Notes: generated by a model from the letters alone, not told the origin. A stretch of 59,534 nt of DNA from an uncultured Akkermansia sp. (GCA_944390825.1 CALXRG010000016.1:1-59534); one strand, 5' to 3'. Positions 35,566-43,739 are shown, counted from the stretch's first letter. Numbers and translations are program-made.

Positions 35566-36207
35566 TCATTCCCCCTCAGACGCCTTCTCCTGCCGGACAA
35601 CATCCGGCACATCGTGATCACCAGAGTTCAGAGCATCAGTCCCCGACATCATTTCTTCCATGAACGGACGAACAGCCTCGCGGAAAGACTCCGAATCGTA
35701 GCAGTTATGAAAATAAACCGTCAGAAGACCCGTCAGGGCAGCTTTGGCCAGCTCCTCGAGGGAACGTCCAGATCGAGCAGACCCCCGCTCCAACAACACC
35801 TCCGACGCATCATCAGCCTGGGCGTACAGATGAACCTCACCGGTGAGCCTAAGAATCCGGGAGCAGGCTTCGCCAGCCCTAGTCGCAGCAGCATCAGCAC
35901 TTTCCTTATCCCGGACATCGTTGAGGAGCAACTCAAGCTCCCTGAGTGCTGTGAAAAAATCCTGCTGAAGCTGCCGCACAGCAGCGGCATCCGGCGGGAG
36001 CGGAGAAACAGAAGACGTCACCTTTGCACCAGACACAGGGACGTCCTTGTCTGACGGAGCAGGTGGAGAAGGCAAGCTAGTCGAGCCTGCAAGAGAAGAA
36101 GACGAAGGAGCACCGGTCTCCTGCGCTCCAGCACAGCTGAAAGCCACACCCGGAGTAAGAACCACACCCAGAGCAAGAAAAAAGAAATGGTCAAATATCA
36201 CACGCAT
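35566..36207 (-). CDS. Secreted protein of unknown function (paralogue of the next gene upstream)
   Basis: About 213 residues from ATG 36207. Signal peptide MRVIFDHFFFLALGVVLTPG, then a Ser/Pro-rich spacer (about 30-70) and a helical domain (about 75-200). That domain's core (ALRELELLLNDVRDKESADA, then ACSRILRLTGEVHLY) resembles the matching part of the protein at 36302-37060 (LLLWVESKDDADRIAAPAGV, then LCRRGVELV). Both end with a helix containing a FMEEMMSG- or LMGMMQSG-like segment. The two genes are tandem, in the same direction, 95 bases apart. No family recognised; the paired paralogues suggest a duplicated periplasmic or envelope protein. Confidence 0.7.
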   Translation of the reverse strand: MRVIFDHFFFLALGVVLTPGVAFSCAGAQETGAPSSSSLAGSTSLPSPPAPSDKDVPVSGAKVTSSVSPLPPDAAAVRQLQQDFFTALRELELLLNDVRDKESADAAATRAGEACSRILRLTGEVHLYAQADDASEVLLERGSARSGRSLEELAKAALTGLLTVYFHNCYDSESFREAVRPFMEEMMSGTDALNSGDHDVPDVVRQEKASEGE

Positions 36208-36301
36208 ACAGCACAATCAAAATAAATTCCGTTCGAAGAAATCCTGCCCGGAAGATAAGACTCCGACAAACTGTTAATCCGAAAAAGCAGTTCAGGAAAG
36301 A

Positions 36302-37060
36302 TCAGGGAGAAGGAACCCCCAACATACTCTTCAAAAGCGGCGCCGTGGCACGGGAGAGATCCTCGGAGCCGAAGAAACCGGATTGCATCATCCCCATCAA
36401 TGTCTGAAACACCTGAGAAAGCGCCCGTTTTTGCTCAGAAGTCACGTGCTCACTGAGCTCCCGCTGCTCCTCCTGCGTCAGCTGCGGTGCAATTTCCTCC
36501 TCAAAATAAGTCACCAACTCCACACCCCGCCGACACAACACCCCCGCAGGGGCAGCGATCCGGTCCGCATCGTCCTTACTCTCCACCCAAAGGAGAAGCG
36601 TCGCCAGCAACTGCATATCCTCATTAAACCTCTGTACAACCGCTACATGGCGCGGCAACCCCTCATCGAAAGCACCGGCCGCGGCAACAGCCCTGGCCAG
36701 CGACGCCGAATCACTGAGCGCAAGCTCCTTATCCGCCATCAGAATTTCCACAGGCAGAAAAGCAGCTTCATCACCCGCAGAAGAGCCAGAAGCAGACAGG
36801 CCGGAAGAATCAGCATCAGCGGCGGGAGAGCCACTGGCATCCGACACCGCAGAAGGCTGAAGCTGCACAGGCGAATCCGAACCCGGAGTCGGCTGCCTCT
36901 CCGCTATCGGCTCAGCCCCAGCTACCGCCGGCGACGCATGCCCCATGTCATCCACCGTGTCATCCACCGTGTCATCCGCCGCGGCTGCAGGCGCAGACAA
37001 ATCCTGGGCGCAAACGAGCGGCAACAACAGCCCCAACGCCAGAGATGCGATACATTTCAT
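36302..37060 (-). CDS. Secreted protein of unknown function, acidic and Ser/Ala-rich
   Basis: 252 residues from ATG 37060. Signal peptide MKCIASLALGLLLPLVCAQ, then a long acidic low-complexity spacer (about 20-105) that includes a short duplication TVDDTVDD. A helical domain follows (about 110-250: VQRFNEDMQLLATLLLWVES, LTQEEQRELSEHVTSEQ, LMGMMQSGFFGSEDLSRATA). The domain resembles that of the downstream gene at 35566-36207. The start is fixed by a promoter whose -10 box ends 7 bases upstream. Function unknown. Confidence 0.7.
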   Translation of the reverse strand: MKCIASLALGLLLPLVCAQDLSAPAAAADDTVDDTVDDMGHASPAVAGAEPIAERQPTPGSDSPVQLQPSAVSDASGSPAADADSSGLSASGSSAGDEAAFLPVEILMADKELALSDSASLARAVAAAGAFDEGLPRHVAVVQRFNEDMQLLATLLLWVESKDDADRIAAPAGVLCRRGVELVTYFEEEIAPQLTQEEQRELSEHVTSEQKRALSQVFQTLMGMMQSGFFGSEDLSRATAPLLKSMLGVPSP

Positions 37061-37067
37061 ACCGCGC

Positions 37068-37096
37068 ATCCTATCAGTGCTTCACGCCCATGTCAA
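37068..37096 (-). promoter_or_regulatory. Promoter of the secreted paralogue pair, predicting a leaderless mRNA
   Basis: Minus strand perfect TTGACA (37091-37096), 17 bases, TAGGAT (37068-37073), 7 bases to the ATG at 37060. Confidence 0.75.
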
Positions 37097-37279
37097 GCCA
37101 CCTCACACCAAGCAGGCCGCTAACGCATACCAACAGCACGGCCGGAGCGTTTTTTGCGCCATGCGTTACATTTTATGCTGGAACATCGCAAAAGAACCCG
37201 CTATAATGCACCCGGCAAAGCGTATTCTGAGCACAGGCCCGGATCTCTTTACCATTCAAGCCAAGATACACATACTCTT

Positions 37280-37972
37280 ATGCAGTACACGACAGAAGTT
37301 GAACATATGTGTTGCGTCAAGAAGGGCTGCAATCACGGCCCCGCACCCATCCCGCAGGAGGGGGCTTGGACAGCATCCACCAAGATTGAGGACATCTCCG
37401 GTCTCACCCACGGCGTGGGTTGGTGTGCGCCTCAGCAGGGTGCCTGCAAGCTGACGCTCAACGTGAAGCAGGGCGTCATCCAGGAAGCCCTCGTCGAAAC
37501 CATCGGCTGCTCGGGCATGACCCACTCCGCTGCTATGGCTTCTGAGATTCTCCCCGGCAAGACCGTGCTTGAGGCCCTCAACACCGACCTGGTGTGCGAC
37601 GCCATCAACACCGCCATGCGCGAACTCTTCCTCCAGATCGTCTATGGCCGCACCCAGAGTGCCTACTCCGAAGGCGGTCTGCCCATCGGCGCCGGCCTTG
37701 AAGACCTCGGCAAAGGCCTCCGCTCGCAGACGGGCACCCTCTACGGCACCCTCGCCAAAGGCTCCCGCTACCTTGAGCTTGCAGAAGGCTACATCACCAA
37801 GCTCGCCCTCGACGAAAACAACGAAATCATCGGCTACCAGTACGTCAAGATGGGCCCGATGATGGAGGACATCAAGAAAGGCGTAGACGCCAATGAGGCC
37901 GTCAAGAAGTACACCGGCACCTACGGCCGTTTCGACGGCGCCGCCAAGTACATTGATCCCCGCCACGAGTAA
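37280..37972 (+). CDS. NifU-like iron-sulfur cluster scaffold protein
   Basis: 230 residues from ATG 37280. It carries cysteines in CCVKKGCNHG near the N-terminus, GWCAPQQGAC, ETIGCSGMTHSAAMASEI and DLVCDAIN. The last two resemble the NifU/IscU scaffold core. The first two are not standard and could bind metal. It is followed 26 bases downstream by a GGGtGRT-family protein, a known association in databases whose joint role is not established. A TATAAT at 37202-37207 with a poor -35 (TGGAAC, 17 bases upstream) predicts a leader of about 65 bases, unlike the leaderless genes around it. Codon use is strongly C-ending, consistent with high expression. Confidence 0.82.
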   Translation: MQYTTEVEHMCCVKKGCNHGPAPIPQEGAWTASTKIEDISGLTHGVGWCAPQQGACKLTLNVKQGVIQEALVETIGCSGMTHSAAMASEILPGKTVLEALNTDLVCDAINTAMRELFLQIVYGRTQSAYSEGGLPIGAGLEDLGKGLRSQTGTLYGTLAKGSRYLELAEGYITKLALDENNEIIGYQYVKMGPMMEDIKKGVDANEAVKKYTGTYGRFDGAAKYIDPRHE

Positions 37973-37998
37973 AGAACCCTTAACCACCATCGAAGATT

Positions 37999-39000
37999 AT
38001 GCCTCTTTTCGAATCCTACGATCGCCGTATCAACCAGATTCTTCCGGTTCTCAAGAAATACGGTATCAACTCCTGCGAAGAAGCCGAGCAAGTCTGCCTT
38101 GACAAGGGTATTGACGTTCGTGCCATCGTCCGCGGCATTCAGAACATCGCCTTCGAGAACGCCGGCTGGGCCTACACCGTAGGTGCAGCCATCGCCATCA
38201 AGAAAGGCTGCACCAAAGCCGCTGACGCTGCTGAAGCCATCGGCGAAGGCCTGCAGAGCTTCTGCATTCCCGGCTCCGTTGCTGATGACCGCAAGGTAGG
38301 CTTGGGCCACGGCAACCTCGCCGCCATGCTCCTGCGCGAAGAAACAGACTGCTTCTGCTTCCTTGCAGGCCACGAGTCATTTGCCGCCGCAGAAGGCGCC
38401 ATCGGCATCGCCCGCTCCGCCAACAAAGTGCGCAAAAAGCCGCTGCGAGTCATCCTCAACGGCCTTGGCAAAGACGCTGCCTACATCATCTCCCGCATCA
38501 ATGGCTTCACCTACTGCCAGACCAAGTTCGACTATACCACCGGCAAAGTCGAAGTCGTCAAGAAAACCTCATTCTCTGACGGCGAGCGCAGCAAAGTGAA
38601 CTGCTACGGCGCTGACGACGTACGCGAAGGCGTAGCCATCATGTGGCTGGAAGGCGTAGACGTCTCCATCACCGGCAACTCCACCAACCCCACCCGCTTC
38701 CAGCATCCGGTCGCAGGCACCTACAAGAAGGAATGCACCCTCGCGGGCAAGAAATACTTCTCCGTCGCCTCGGGCGGCGGCACGGGCCGCACCCTGCACC
38801 CGGACAACATGGCCGCAGGTCCTGCCTCCTATGGCTTCACCGACACCCTGGGCCGCATGCACAGCGATGCCCAGTTTGCCGGCTCCTCCTCCGTGCCTGC
38901 GCACGTAGAAATGATGGGCCTCATCGGCATGGGCAACAACCCCATGGTTGGCGCTACGGTCTCCGTAGCCGTTGCCGTGGAAGAAGCCATGACCAAGTAA
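37999..39000 (+). CDS. GGGtGRT family protein
   Basis: 333 residues containing the name-giving motif SGGGTGRTLHPDN (about 255-267). The N-terminal FESYDRRINQILPVLKKYGI, GLGHGNLAAMLLREE, and GLIGMGNNPMVGATVSVAVA segments are well conserved-looking and Gly-rich. No signal peptide, so cytoplasmic. The family is a conserved but functionally unassigned group that commonly neighbours a NifU-like protein, as here. The gene ends in a strong terminator (39041-39077), so the two genes form a closed operon. Role in Fe-S or sulfur metabolism is inference only. Confidence 0.85.
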   Translation: MPLFESYDRRINQILPVLKKYGINSCEEAEQVCLDKGIDVRAIVRGIQNIAFENAGWAYTVGAAIAIKKGCTKAADAAEAIGEGLQSFCIPGSVADDRKVGLGHGNLAAMLLREETDCFCFLAGHESFAAAEGAIGIARSANKVRKKPLRVILNGLGKDAAYIISRINGFTYCQTKFDYTTGKVEVVKKTSFSDGERSKVNCYGADDVREGVAIMWLEGVDVSITGNSTNPTRFQHPVAGTYKKECTLAGKKYFSVASGGGTGRTLHPDNMAAGPASYGFTDTLGRMHSDAQFAGSSSVPAHVEMMGLIGMGNNPMVGATVSVAVAVEEAMTK

Positions 39001-39040
39001 GGGTCCAAGTAAGCCGGCGCGGCTTATCCGATACCTCACA

Positions 39041-39077
39041 CCCCTCTCCCCTGTACGTTGGGGAGAGGGGTATTTTC
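39041..39077 (+). terminator. Terminator of the NifU-like/GGGtGRT operon
   Basis: An 11-bp perfect stem CCCCTCTCCCC/GGGGAGAGGGG (39041-39051 with 39060-39070) with an 8-base loop, followed by TATTTT. It is 40 bases past the stop codon. Confidence 0.85.
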
Positions 39078-39293
39078 GCGGCCACCCCGACCACCCCACG
39101 CACGGCATCCCCCTGCACAGCATCAACCACCAGCCCTTCCACCTCCCCGTCACCAGTATCCTTCCCGCGTCCTATTCTGTCCTCCTCCCATTCTACCCTT
39201 ACCCCCACTCTCTGCGCTACAGCTGCTTTCACCGCAAGATGAAATTGATACAACGGCGAGCTTATGGATATCGCAACTTTGAGAACTATAGGC

Positions 39294-39387
39294 TGCGTGT
39301 GCTCGTAGAGTGCAGTGGCGGAGCGCCAGGAAGCGAAAATAGGGGTTTCCACACACTTTGCGCTTGACCCCACTTTGCGCTTGACCC
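39294..39387. repeat. Dispersed repeat, copy 1 (inverted relative to the copy at 59458)
   Basis: Bases 39294-39370 match the reverse complement of 59458-59534 at 75 of 77 positions. In this copy the last 17 bases (CACTTTGCGCTTGACCC) are duplicated in tandem at 39371-39387. It lies in the space between the GGGtGRT operon and the tRNA pair; the rest of 39078-39403 shows no gene. Confidence 0.85.
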
Positions 39388-39403
39388 ACGAACTGAGCTC
39401 AAT

Positions 39404-39433
39404 CAAAAAGAAAGGCACCCGGAAGAGTGCCTT
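39404..39433 (-). terminator. Terminator after tRNA-Pro
   Basis: On the minus strand AGGCAC pairs with GTGCCT around a short loop, followed by TTCTTTTTG. It begins four bases beyond the tRNA-Pro 3' end. Confidence 0.8.
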
Positions 39434-39437
39434 TTTA

Positions 39438-39511
39438 TCGGGGCGACAGGATTCGAACCTGCGACATCCAGCTCCCAAAGCTGGCGCTCTACCAGGCTGA
39501 GCTACGCCCCG
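39438..39511 (-). tRNA. tRNA-Pro (anticodon TGG)
   Basis: The 74-base transcript folds as a cloverleaf. The acceptor CGGGGCG pairs with CGCCCCG (discriminator A), the D arm has AGCCTGG, the anticodon stem CCAGC/GCTGG encloses TTTGGGA (anticodon TGG), and the T arm has GTTCGAATC. The CCA end is not encoded. It is transcribed with the upstream tRNA-Phe, 26 bases away. Confidence 0.95.
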
Positions 39512-39537
39512 CTGCCTGAGAGCTGTGGATACAAAAA

Positions 39538-39613
39538 TGGTGGCTCGGGACGGGATCGAACCGCCGACACGCGGATTTTCAATCCGCTGCTCTACCGACT
39601 GAGCTACCGAGCC
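39538..39613 (-). tRNA. tRNA-Phe (anticodon GAA)
   Basis: 76 bases including an encoded CCA. The acceptor GGCTCGG pairs with CCGAGCC, the anticodon stem GCGGA/TCCGC encloses TTGAAAA (anticodon GAA), and the T loop contains GTTCGATCC. It is the first gene of a tRNA-Phe/tRNA-Pro transcript driven by the promoter at 39647-39675. Confidence 0.95.
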
Positions 39614-39646
39614 ACTTGCGCTGCCCAATGAATGGGGTGCGCACGC

Positions 39647-39675
39647 ATTATACACGGATACGCTACATATGGCAA
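39647..39675 (-). promoter_or_regulatory. Strong promoter of the tRNA-Phe/tRNA-Pro operon
   Basis: Minus strand TTGCCA (39670-39675), 17 bases, perfect TATAAT (39647-39652). A T-rich stretch directly upstream of the -35 box on the minus strand (39676-39700) resembles an UP element, as expected for stable RNA genes. Confidence 0.85.
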
Positions 39676-39715
39676 GACAAAAAAAGCAAAATTGCGCATT
39701 TTTTGAGTTTATTGC

Positions 39716-40362
39716 GAGGGACGGCAGTGAAGCTTCACCTGTCGGATTTGGTCGTATTGCTTAGTTTTAAGTGACATACGATCTTTATTATGCTATTCTT
39801 CCGCGTCTCTGGAGATCTTCAAAGTTTCCCGGCTCGGACAGGATGGAGGCCCTGGCCGGGTGCAGACATGAGGGGGCGTGTGCTGTTCTCGTCGGCAGAT
39901 GGTGCAGCCCTTATGTACGACTGTTTTATTTTGTACGACTGCTGTATTGTCTTCACTCGCCCGCCCCTGCTTTTGCCTCGGATACGGCTTCCGGATTTCT
40001 CCGATGAGATCTCTTTTTCCCTGTACTTACGGGTGATATCGCTGCGGGTACTTCATGGGACGTCCTGGTGTGTCCGGTGGCTGGCTTGGGCGATACCGGG
40101 CAAAGGAATCATCTGCCGCCATGAAGTGTCACGGTGTTCTGAGGAAGCGGAAGTGCACTCTGACAACGGGCATAGCGATGCGTCGTCCGCTGATTTGGCG
40201 TGCTTGCCTTATGATGCAGCCGTATCCGGCAGTGTGGGCACGGTGCCGTACCTTAAGGGTTCTCTACTTGAGTTCATGTTCTCTGCTTGAGTTCATGATA
40301 GAGACACGCCTCCGGGCGAACGCCGAATCTGTGTCTGCCCTTTCACTTACGATGAATTGGAC
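39716..40362. other. Gene-free region between the tRNA operon and the secreted repeat protein
   Basis: About 650 bases with several open frames that lack signal peptides, motifs or ribosome-binding support. I regard these as chance frames or decayed sequence. GTGACA (39771-39776), 17 bases, TATTCT (39794-39799) could be a promoter for a small RNA, but no terminator is evident. Base composition is T/G-rich on the plus strand, unlike the C-rich plus strand before 39000. Confidence 0.4.
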
Positions 40363-40391
40363 TTGCAGCCCCGCTTCCTATTTGCTAGCAT
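40363..40391 (+). promoter_or_regulatory. Promoter of the secreted repeat protein, predicting a leaderless mRNA
   Basis: TTGCAG (40363-40368), 17 bases, TAGCAT (40386-40391), 6 bases, then ATG at 40398. Confidence 0.7.
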
Positions 40392-40397
40392 GTGCCT

Positions 40398-42455
40398 ATG
40401 CTGAAACGGGCGACGATGGGAGCTTTCCTGGTGCTGGCAGCGCTGTGTTCTGCACAGCAGCAGAATGATGCTGCTGCCGAGGATGATACGATCATCGAAA
40501 CACCCGTAGATCCTGAGCGGGGGATGGAGTTGCCGCTGTTGGAGACGGAGACGGCTGCGGATGGTGACGCTGTGCAGCCTTCTCAGACAGGAGCGACTGC
40601 GGGTAAGGGGCCGTCGGTGCCGTCGGCCAAGCAGCCTGATCGTGGGGAGGGAGAGGGGACTTCGGGGCCTGAGCCCGGTTATGCTCCGTCAACAGCGGCA
40701 CCTTCATCAGCAGCTCTGCCGGCCTCCGCTGGGACTTCCTCTGCCAAGTCTGAGAATCCGGACGCTCGCCCTGTGCCGGCAGCGCAGCAGCAGGATTCAC
40801 AGGGCTTTTCTTCGCAGGGTGCCGGCGAGGCGGGTGAGCCTGCGGCCTCAGCTGCGGGTGAGGCGGCGGCCTCAGCTGCGGGTGGGGCGGCGGACTTGGC
40901 TGCGGGTGGGGCGGCGGACTTGGCTGCGGGTGGGGCGGCGGACTTGGCTGCGGGTGGGGCGGCGGACTCCGCTGTGGGGAAGGCACCTGCCGCAGTCAAT
41001 GCACCTGACCTGCTGATTCGCGATGTAACGTCGGTACCGTCGGCGCAGGATTGGGTCAATCAGGGGATGAAGGCCGGCAACCGGCGTCCTGTGGCGCCTC
41101 TCACGACGAGTGCCTTTGTGGCCCAACGGGAAGACAGCCATGTGGTATCGCAGTCGCGCATGTTTTCGGTGAGTGGTGCCGAGGCGTTGCGCGTGGGTGC
41201 TATTGCTACCCATGCTGATGAGCTCAGGGGGCAGGTGATGGGGTTGCTTGGTATGGATAATGGCTGGCGACACCCGATTTCCATCCGTTTGTATGGTCAG
41301 CATTCAGACGCTCCGGTGCCGCGCCCTATACGGCTGAGTGTGCAGGTGATTGGGGATAAGCCTGTTTTCCGGATCCGGGTTCATTGCGGGGGGGGGATCC
41401 AGCTCCAGCAGTTAAATAAGGCTATTATTACGATGGTGTTGTACGAGTTTTCGCTGCGGGAGCTCAACGGTGATGAGATGCCGGATGAGGTGGCGATTCC
41501 GGAGTGGTTGATTACCGGGCTGTATCAGGCGATTCTGAACCGCAGTGGCAAGCTGGATCGCCGTTTGTATCAGAATCTTTTTGACCGGGCGGAGATGCTT
41601 TCTCCCGGGGATATTATCGAGACTGCCGAACCATGGAAGCTGGACGCGGCTTCACGTCAGGTTTATGATGTCTCCTGTGGTGTGCTCATCCAAACGCTGA
41701 TTAACCGCCCGGGCGGGCAGGACCAGCTGCGGGAACTGGTGCGAACTTCTGCTTTGGCTGATAATACGCCCAAGGAGTTGATTAAACAGCATTTCGCCGA
41801 GCTGGGAATCGACCAGAATGAGCTGACGAGGTGGTGGGCGCTGGAGCTGGCTGCTTTTGCTGCTCCCCGCGGTAATGATTTTCTGACGCCGCTGGATAGT
41901 GATAAGGCTCTCAGTGAGGCGCTGACGATGCAGTATTTTGATCAGAAGACGGGGCGGGTGCGCCCCGTGGAGCTGGATAATCCGTACGAGTTGGCCAGGC
42001 TGGACGACTGGCAGCGGCAAAGCAGGCCTAATGTGGAGCTGCTCATGGAGCTTTGCCGGCGCTGCTTCCCGAGTTATCGTCCTGTGATCACGGAGTACCT
42101 GCGGGCGTTGCATCTGTTGAGTAATGGGGGAACGCCGGATGAGGCCCAGCAGATTGTTGGTCCTCAACTGGAGCTTCGTACGCGTTTTATGAGTACGGCG
42201 ATTCGTGCACGCGATTATTTGGACTGGTACGAGATCACGACGTCGGGCAAGCTTGACGCGCAAAGCCTTGACCGCTACATGGATACGGTGCGTGAGCTGA
42301 GACGGGAGCTGCCGGGGCCGCGCACGCACCTTGATCGTTATTTGGAGGATATTGAGACGCTTTACTCGCTGAAGGCAAATGATGATGTGCCTGCTCAGTT
42401 TAAGCCTGCCGGCGCTACGATTTCCCCGTCCGAGAATCAATCAGAAAAGCCATGA
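40398..42455 (+). CDS. Large secreted protein with Ala/Gly repeats, possible degenerate peptidase fold
   Basis: 685 residues from ATG 40398. Signal peptide MLKRATMGAFLVLAALCSAQ. Residues ~25-205 are a low-complexity spacer rich in Ala, Gly, Ser and Pro, ending in an 8-residue repeat (AAGGAADL and variants, DNA unit 24 bp). The globular part begins near 210. Around 335-375, MVLYEFSLRELNGDEMPDEV and IPEWLITGLYQAI recall the HExxH and PxWLxEG segments of MA-type metallopeptidases, but the metal-binding histidines are absent. The rest is helical. The stop overlaps the rnhB start (ATGA). Function unknown; a structural rather than catalytic role is the more likely reading. Confidence 0.75.
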   Translation: MLKRATMGAFLVLAALCSAQQQNDAAAEDDTIIETPVDPERGMELPLLETETAADGDAVQPSQTGATAGKGPSVPSAKQPDRGEGEGTSGPEPGYAPSTAAPSSAALPASAGTSSAKSENPDARPVPAAQQQDSQGFSSQGAGEAGEPAASAAGEAAASAAGGAADLAAGGAADLAAGGAADLAAGGAADSAVGKAPAAVNAPDLLIRDVTSVPSAQDWVNQGMKAGNRRPVAPLTTSAFVAQREDSHVVSQSRMFSVSGAEALRVGAIATHADELRGQVMGLLGMDNGWRHPISIRLYGQHSDAPVPRPIRLSVQVIGDKPVFRIRVHCGGGIQLQQLNKAIITMVLYEFSLRELNGDEMPDEVAIPEWLITGLYQAILNRSGKLDRRLYQNLFDRAEMLSPGDIIETAEPWKLDAASRQVYDVSCGVLIQTLINRPGGQDQLRELVRTSALADNTPKELIKQHFAELGIDQNELTRWWALELAAFAAPRGNDFLTPLDSDKALSEALTMQYFDQKTGRVRPVELDNPYELARLDDWQRQSRPNVELLMELCRRCFPSYRPVITEYLRALHLLSNGGTPDEAQQIVGPQLELRTRFMSTAIRARDYLDWYEITTSGKLDAQSLDRYMDTVRELRRELPGPRTHLDRYLEDIETLYSLKANDDVPAQFKPAGATISPSENQSEKP
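40850..40975 (+). repeat. 24-bp in-frame tandem repeat
   Basis: Unit GCTGCGGGTGGGGCGGCGGA plus CTTG repeats about four times almost exactly, with diverged copies upstream. It encodes the AAGGAADL repeats in the spacer of the secreted protein. Copy number is likely variable between strains. Confidence 0.85.
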
Positions 42456-43255
42456 GTGTGCGCCGTCGTTTGCCCCGGAAGGGAACAGAGTCTGTTGATT
42501 TTCTTTTTAGCCCGGAGGAGTGGCAACGGTCCGGCCGGGAGGAGGTCTCTCCCACGCAGCGGAAGGCCGCGGGGCTCTCCGGTGCGGCTTGTCGTGAGGG
42601 GCATCGCATGGGGGTGAAAACAGTGGTGAAGGGTGTGCCTGATATGCAGGCAGAACAGGAGGCTCATGAAGCAGGCTACCTCCATGTCTGCGGGATTGAC
42701 GAGGCTGGGCGCGGCCCGCTGGCCGGCCCGGTGATGGCGGCGGCTGTGGTGCTGCCGGCGGGATTTTCTCTGCCGGGGCTTAATGATTCCAAAAAGCTCA
42801 GTTCCCGCAAGCGCGAGGCTCTTTATGATGCCCTGATGGGGGATGACCGGGTGCTGAAGTGTGTGGCTCAGGCGAGTGTGGAGGAAATCGACCGGCTCAA
42901 TATTCTCCGCGCGACGCACCTTGCTATGCGGCGCGCTGCTGAGGGGCTCCCCGTGGCGGCTGATTTCTGCCTGATCGACGGGTTGGCTGTGCCTGGGTTT
43001 CCCCTGCCCTCCCGCAATATCATCAAGGGCGATGCCCTTTGCCTGAGTATTGCCGCGGCCAGCATCCTGGCAAAGGTTTCCAGGGATCGCCTGATGGCGG
43101 AACTCGACCGCGAATACCCGCAGTACGGTTTTTCCCGGCATGCGGGGTATGGTACAGCCGCTCATTTGCTAGCTCTCCAAAAGTATGGAATTACACCGCA
43201 TCATCGCCGCTCGTTTGCACCTGTTGCACAGATGGCGCTTCCCTTCTCTTCCTGA
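42452..43255 (+). CDS. rnhB: Ribonuclease HII
   Basis: Cleaves the RNA strand of RNA-DNA hybrids and single ribonucleotides in DNA. 267 residues. The conserved core from ~78 has CGIDEAGRGPLAGPV (catalytic Asp-Glu), NDSKKLSSRKRE, DFCLIDGL (Asp) and IIKGDALCLSIAAASILAKV (Asp), then YGFSRHAGYGT. A 75-residue N-terminal extension without recognisable domain precedes it. The ATG overlaps the upstream stop; an internal ATG near 42608 (MGVKTVVK) would give a more usual length. Overlaps yraN by 71 bases. Confidence 0.93.
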   Translation: MSVRRRLPRKGTESVDFLFSPEEWQRSGREEVSPTQRKAAGLSGAACREGHRMGVKTVVKGVPDMQAEQEAHEAGYLHVCGIDEAGRGPLAGPVMAAAVVLPAGFSLPGLNDSKKLSSRKREALYDALMGDDRVLKCVAQASVEEIDRLNILRATHLAMRRAAEGLPVAADFCLIDGLAVPGFPLPSRNIIKGDALCLSIAAASILAKVSRDRLMAELDREYPQYGFSRHAGYGTAAHLLALQKYGITPHHRRSFAPVAQMALPFSS

Positions 43256-43679
43256 GAAGCTGACGGATCGCGCCTACACGGGCCGCTACAGTGAGTTTGT
43301 GGCGGCTTCCTGGTTGCGGGCTCACGGTTTCAAAGTGCTGCGGCAAAACTTCCGCTGGGGACGCCGGGGTGAAGTCGATGTCGTTTGCAGGCTCGGGGAT
43401 ACGCTGGTGTTTGTCGAGGTCAAGAGTTCAACCACTCACCGCCACGGACTGCCGGGACGCCATATCAACTATGCCAAGCGTATTTTGCTGCGCTACGGGG
43501 CCCGCAAGTGGCTCTCGCTGCTCAAGCGTCCTGTGCCTGTGCGTTTTGATGTGGTGGAAGTTTACCTCCGAGCCGGTCAACGCCCGGAAGTGGTTCACTC
43601 TCCAGGAGCCTTCACCTTGTACGAGGGCGATGCCGCCCGGGCTATCATGGCGGCACCGGGGACTGACACCACCCTCTGA
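43185..43679 (+). CDS. YraN/UPF0102 family nuclease-like protein
   Basis: 164 residues. The core has GRYSEFVAASWLRAHGFKVL, NFRWGRRGEVDVVCRLGDTLVFVEVKSS, with the Glu-Asp-Glu-x-Lys pattern (E..D..EVK) of the restriction-endonuclease-like fold used by Holliday-junction-resolvase relatives. The family commonly follows rnhB, as here. The ATG at 43185 lies 71 bases inside rnhB in another frame; the conserved domain starts about 30 residues later, so a later start is possible but no in-frame ATG offers it. Biological role in DNA repair is inferred from family. Confidence 0.88.
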   Translation: MELHRIIAARLHLLHRWRFPSLPEKLTDRAYTGRYSEFVAASWLRAHGFKVLRQNFRWGRRGEVDVVCRLGDTLVFVEVKSSTTHRHGLPGRHINYAKRILLRYGARKWLSLLKRPVPVRFDVVEVYLRAGQRPEVVHSPGAFTLYEGDAARAIMAAPGTDTTL

Positions 43680-43739
43680 TTTTCTGTCGCGCTTCCCGGC
43701 GTATTCGGAGCTTGGGCTCCCCGGCGATGCCGGATGACT

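Noticed and set aside
39520..39532. DnaA-box-like TGTGGATAC near the tRNAs as an origin signal
   Set aside because: A single one-mismatch site without a cluster, no dnaA or dnaN nearby; not enough to propose an origin.
38954..39655. 233-codon open frame on the minus strand over the tRNAs
   Set aside because: It reads through tRNA-Phe and tRNA-Pro and the dispersed repeat; such tRNA-spanning frames are a known artefact.
39790..40290. Open frame of 166 codons before the secreted repeat protein
   Set aside because: No ribosome binding site, signal or motif, Cys-rich without pattern; the candidate promoter overlaps its start codon.
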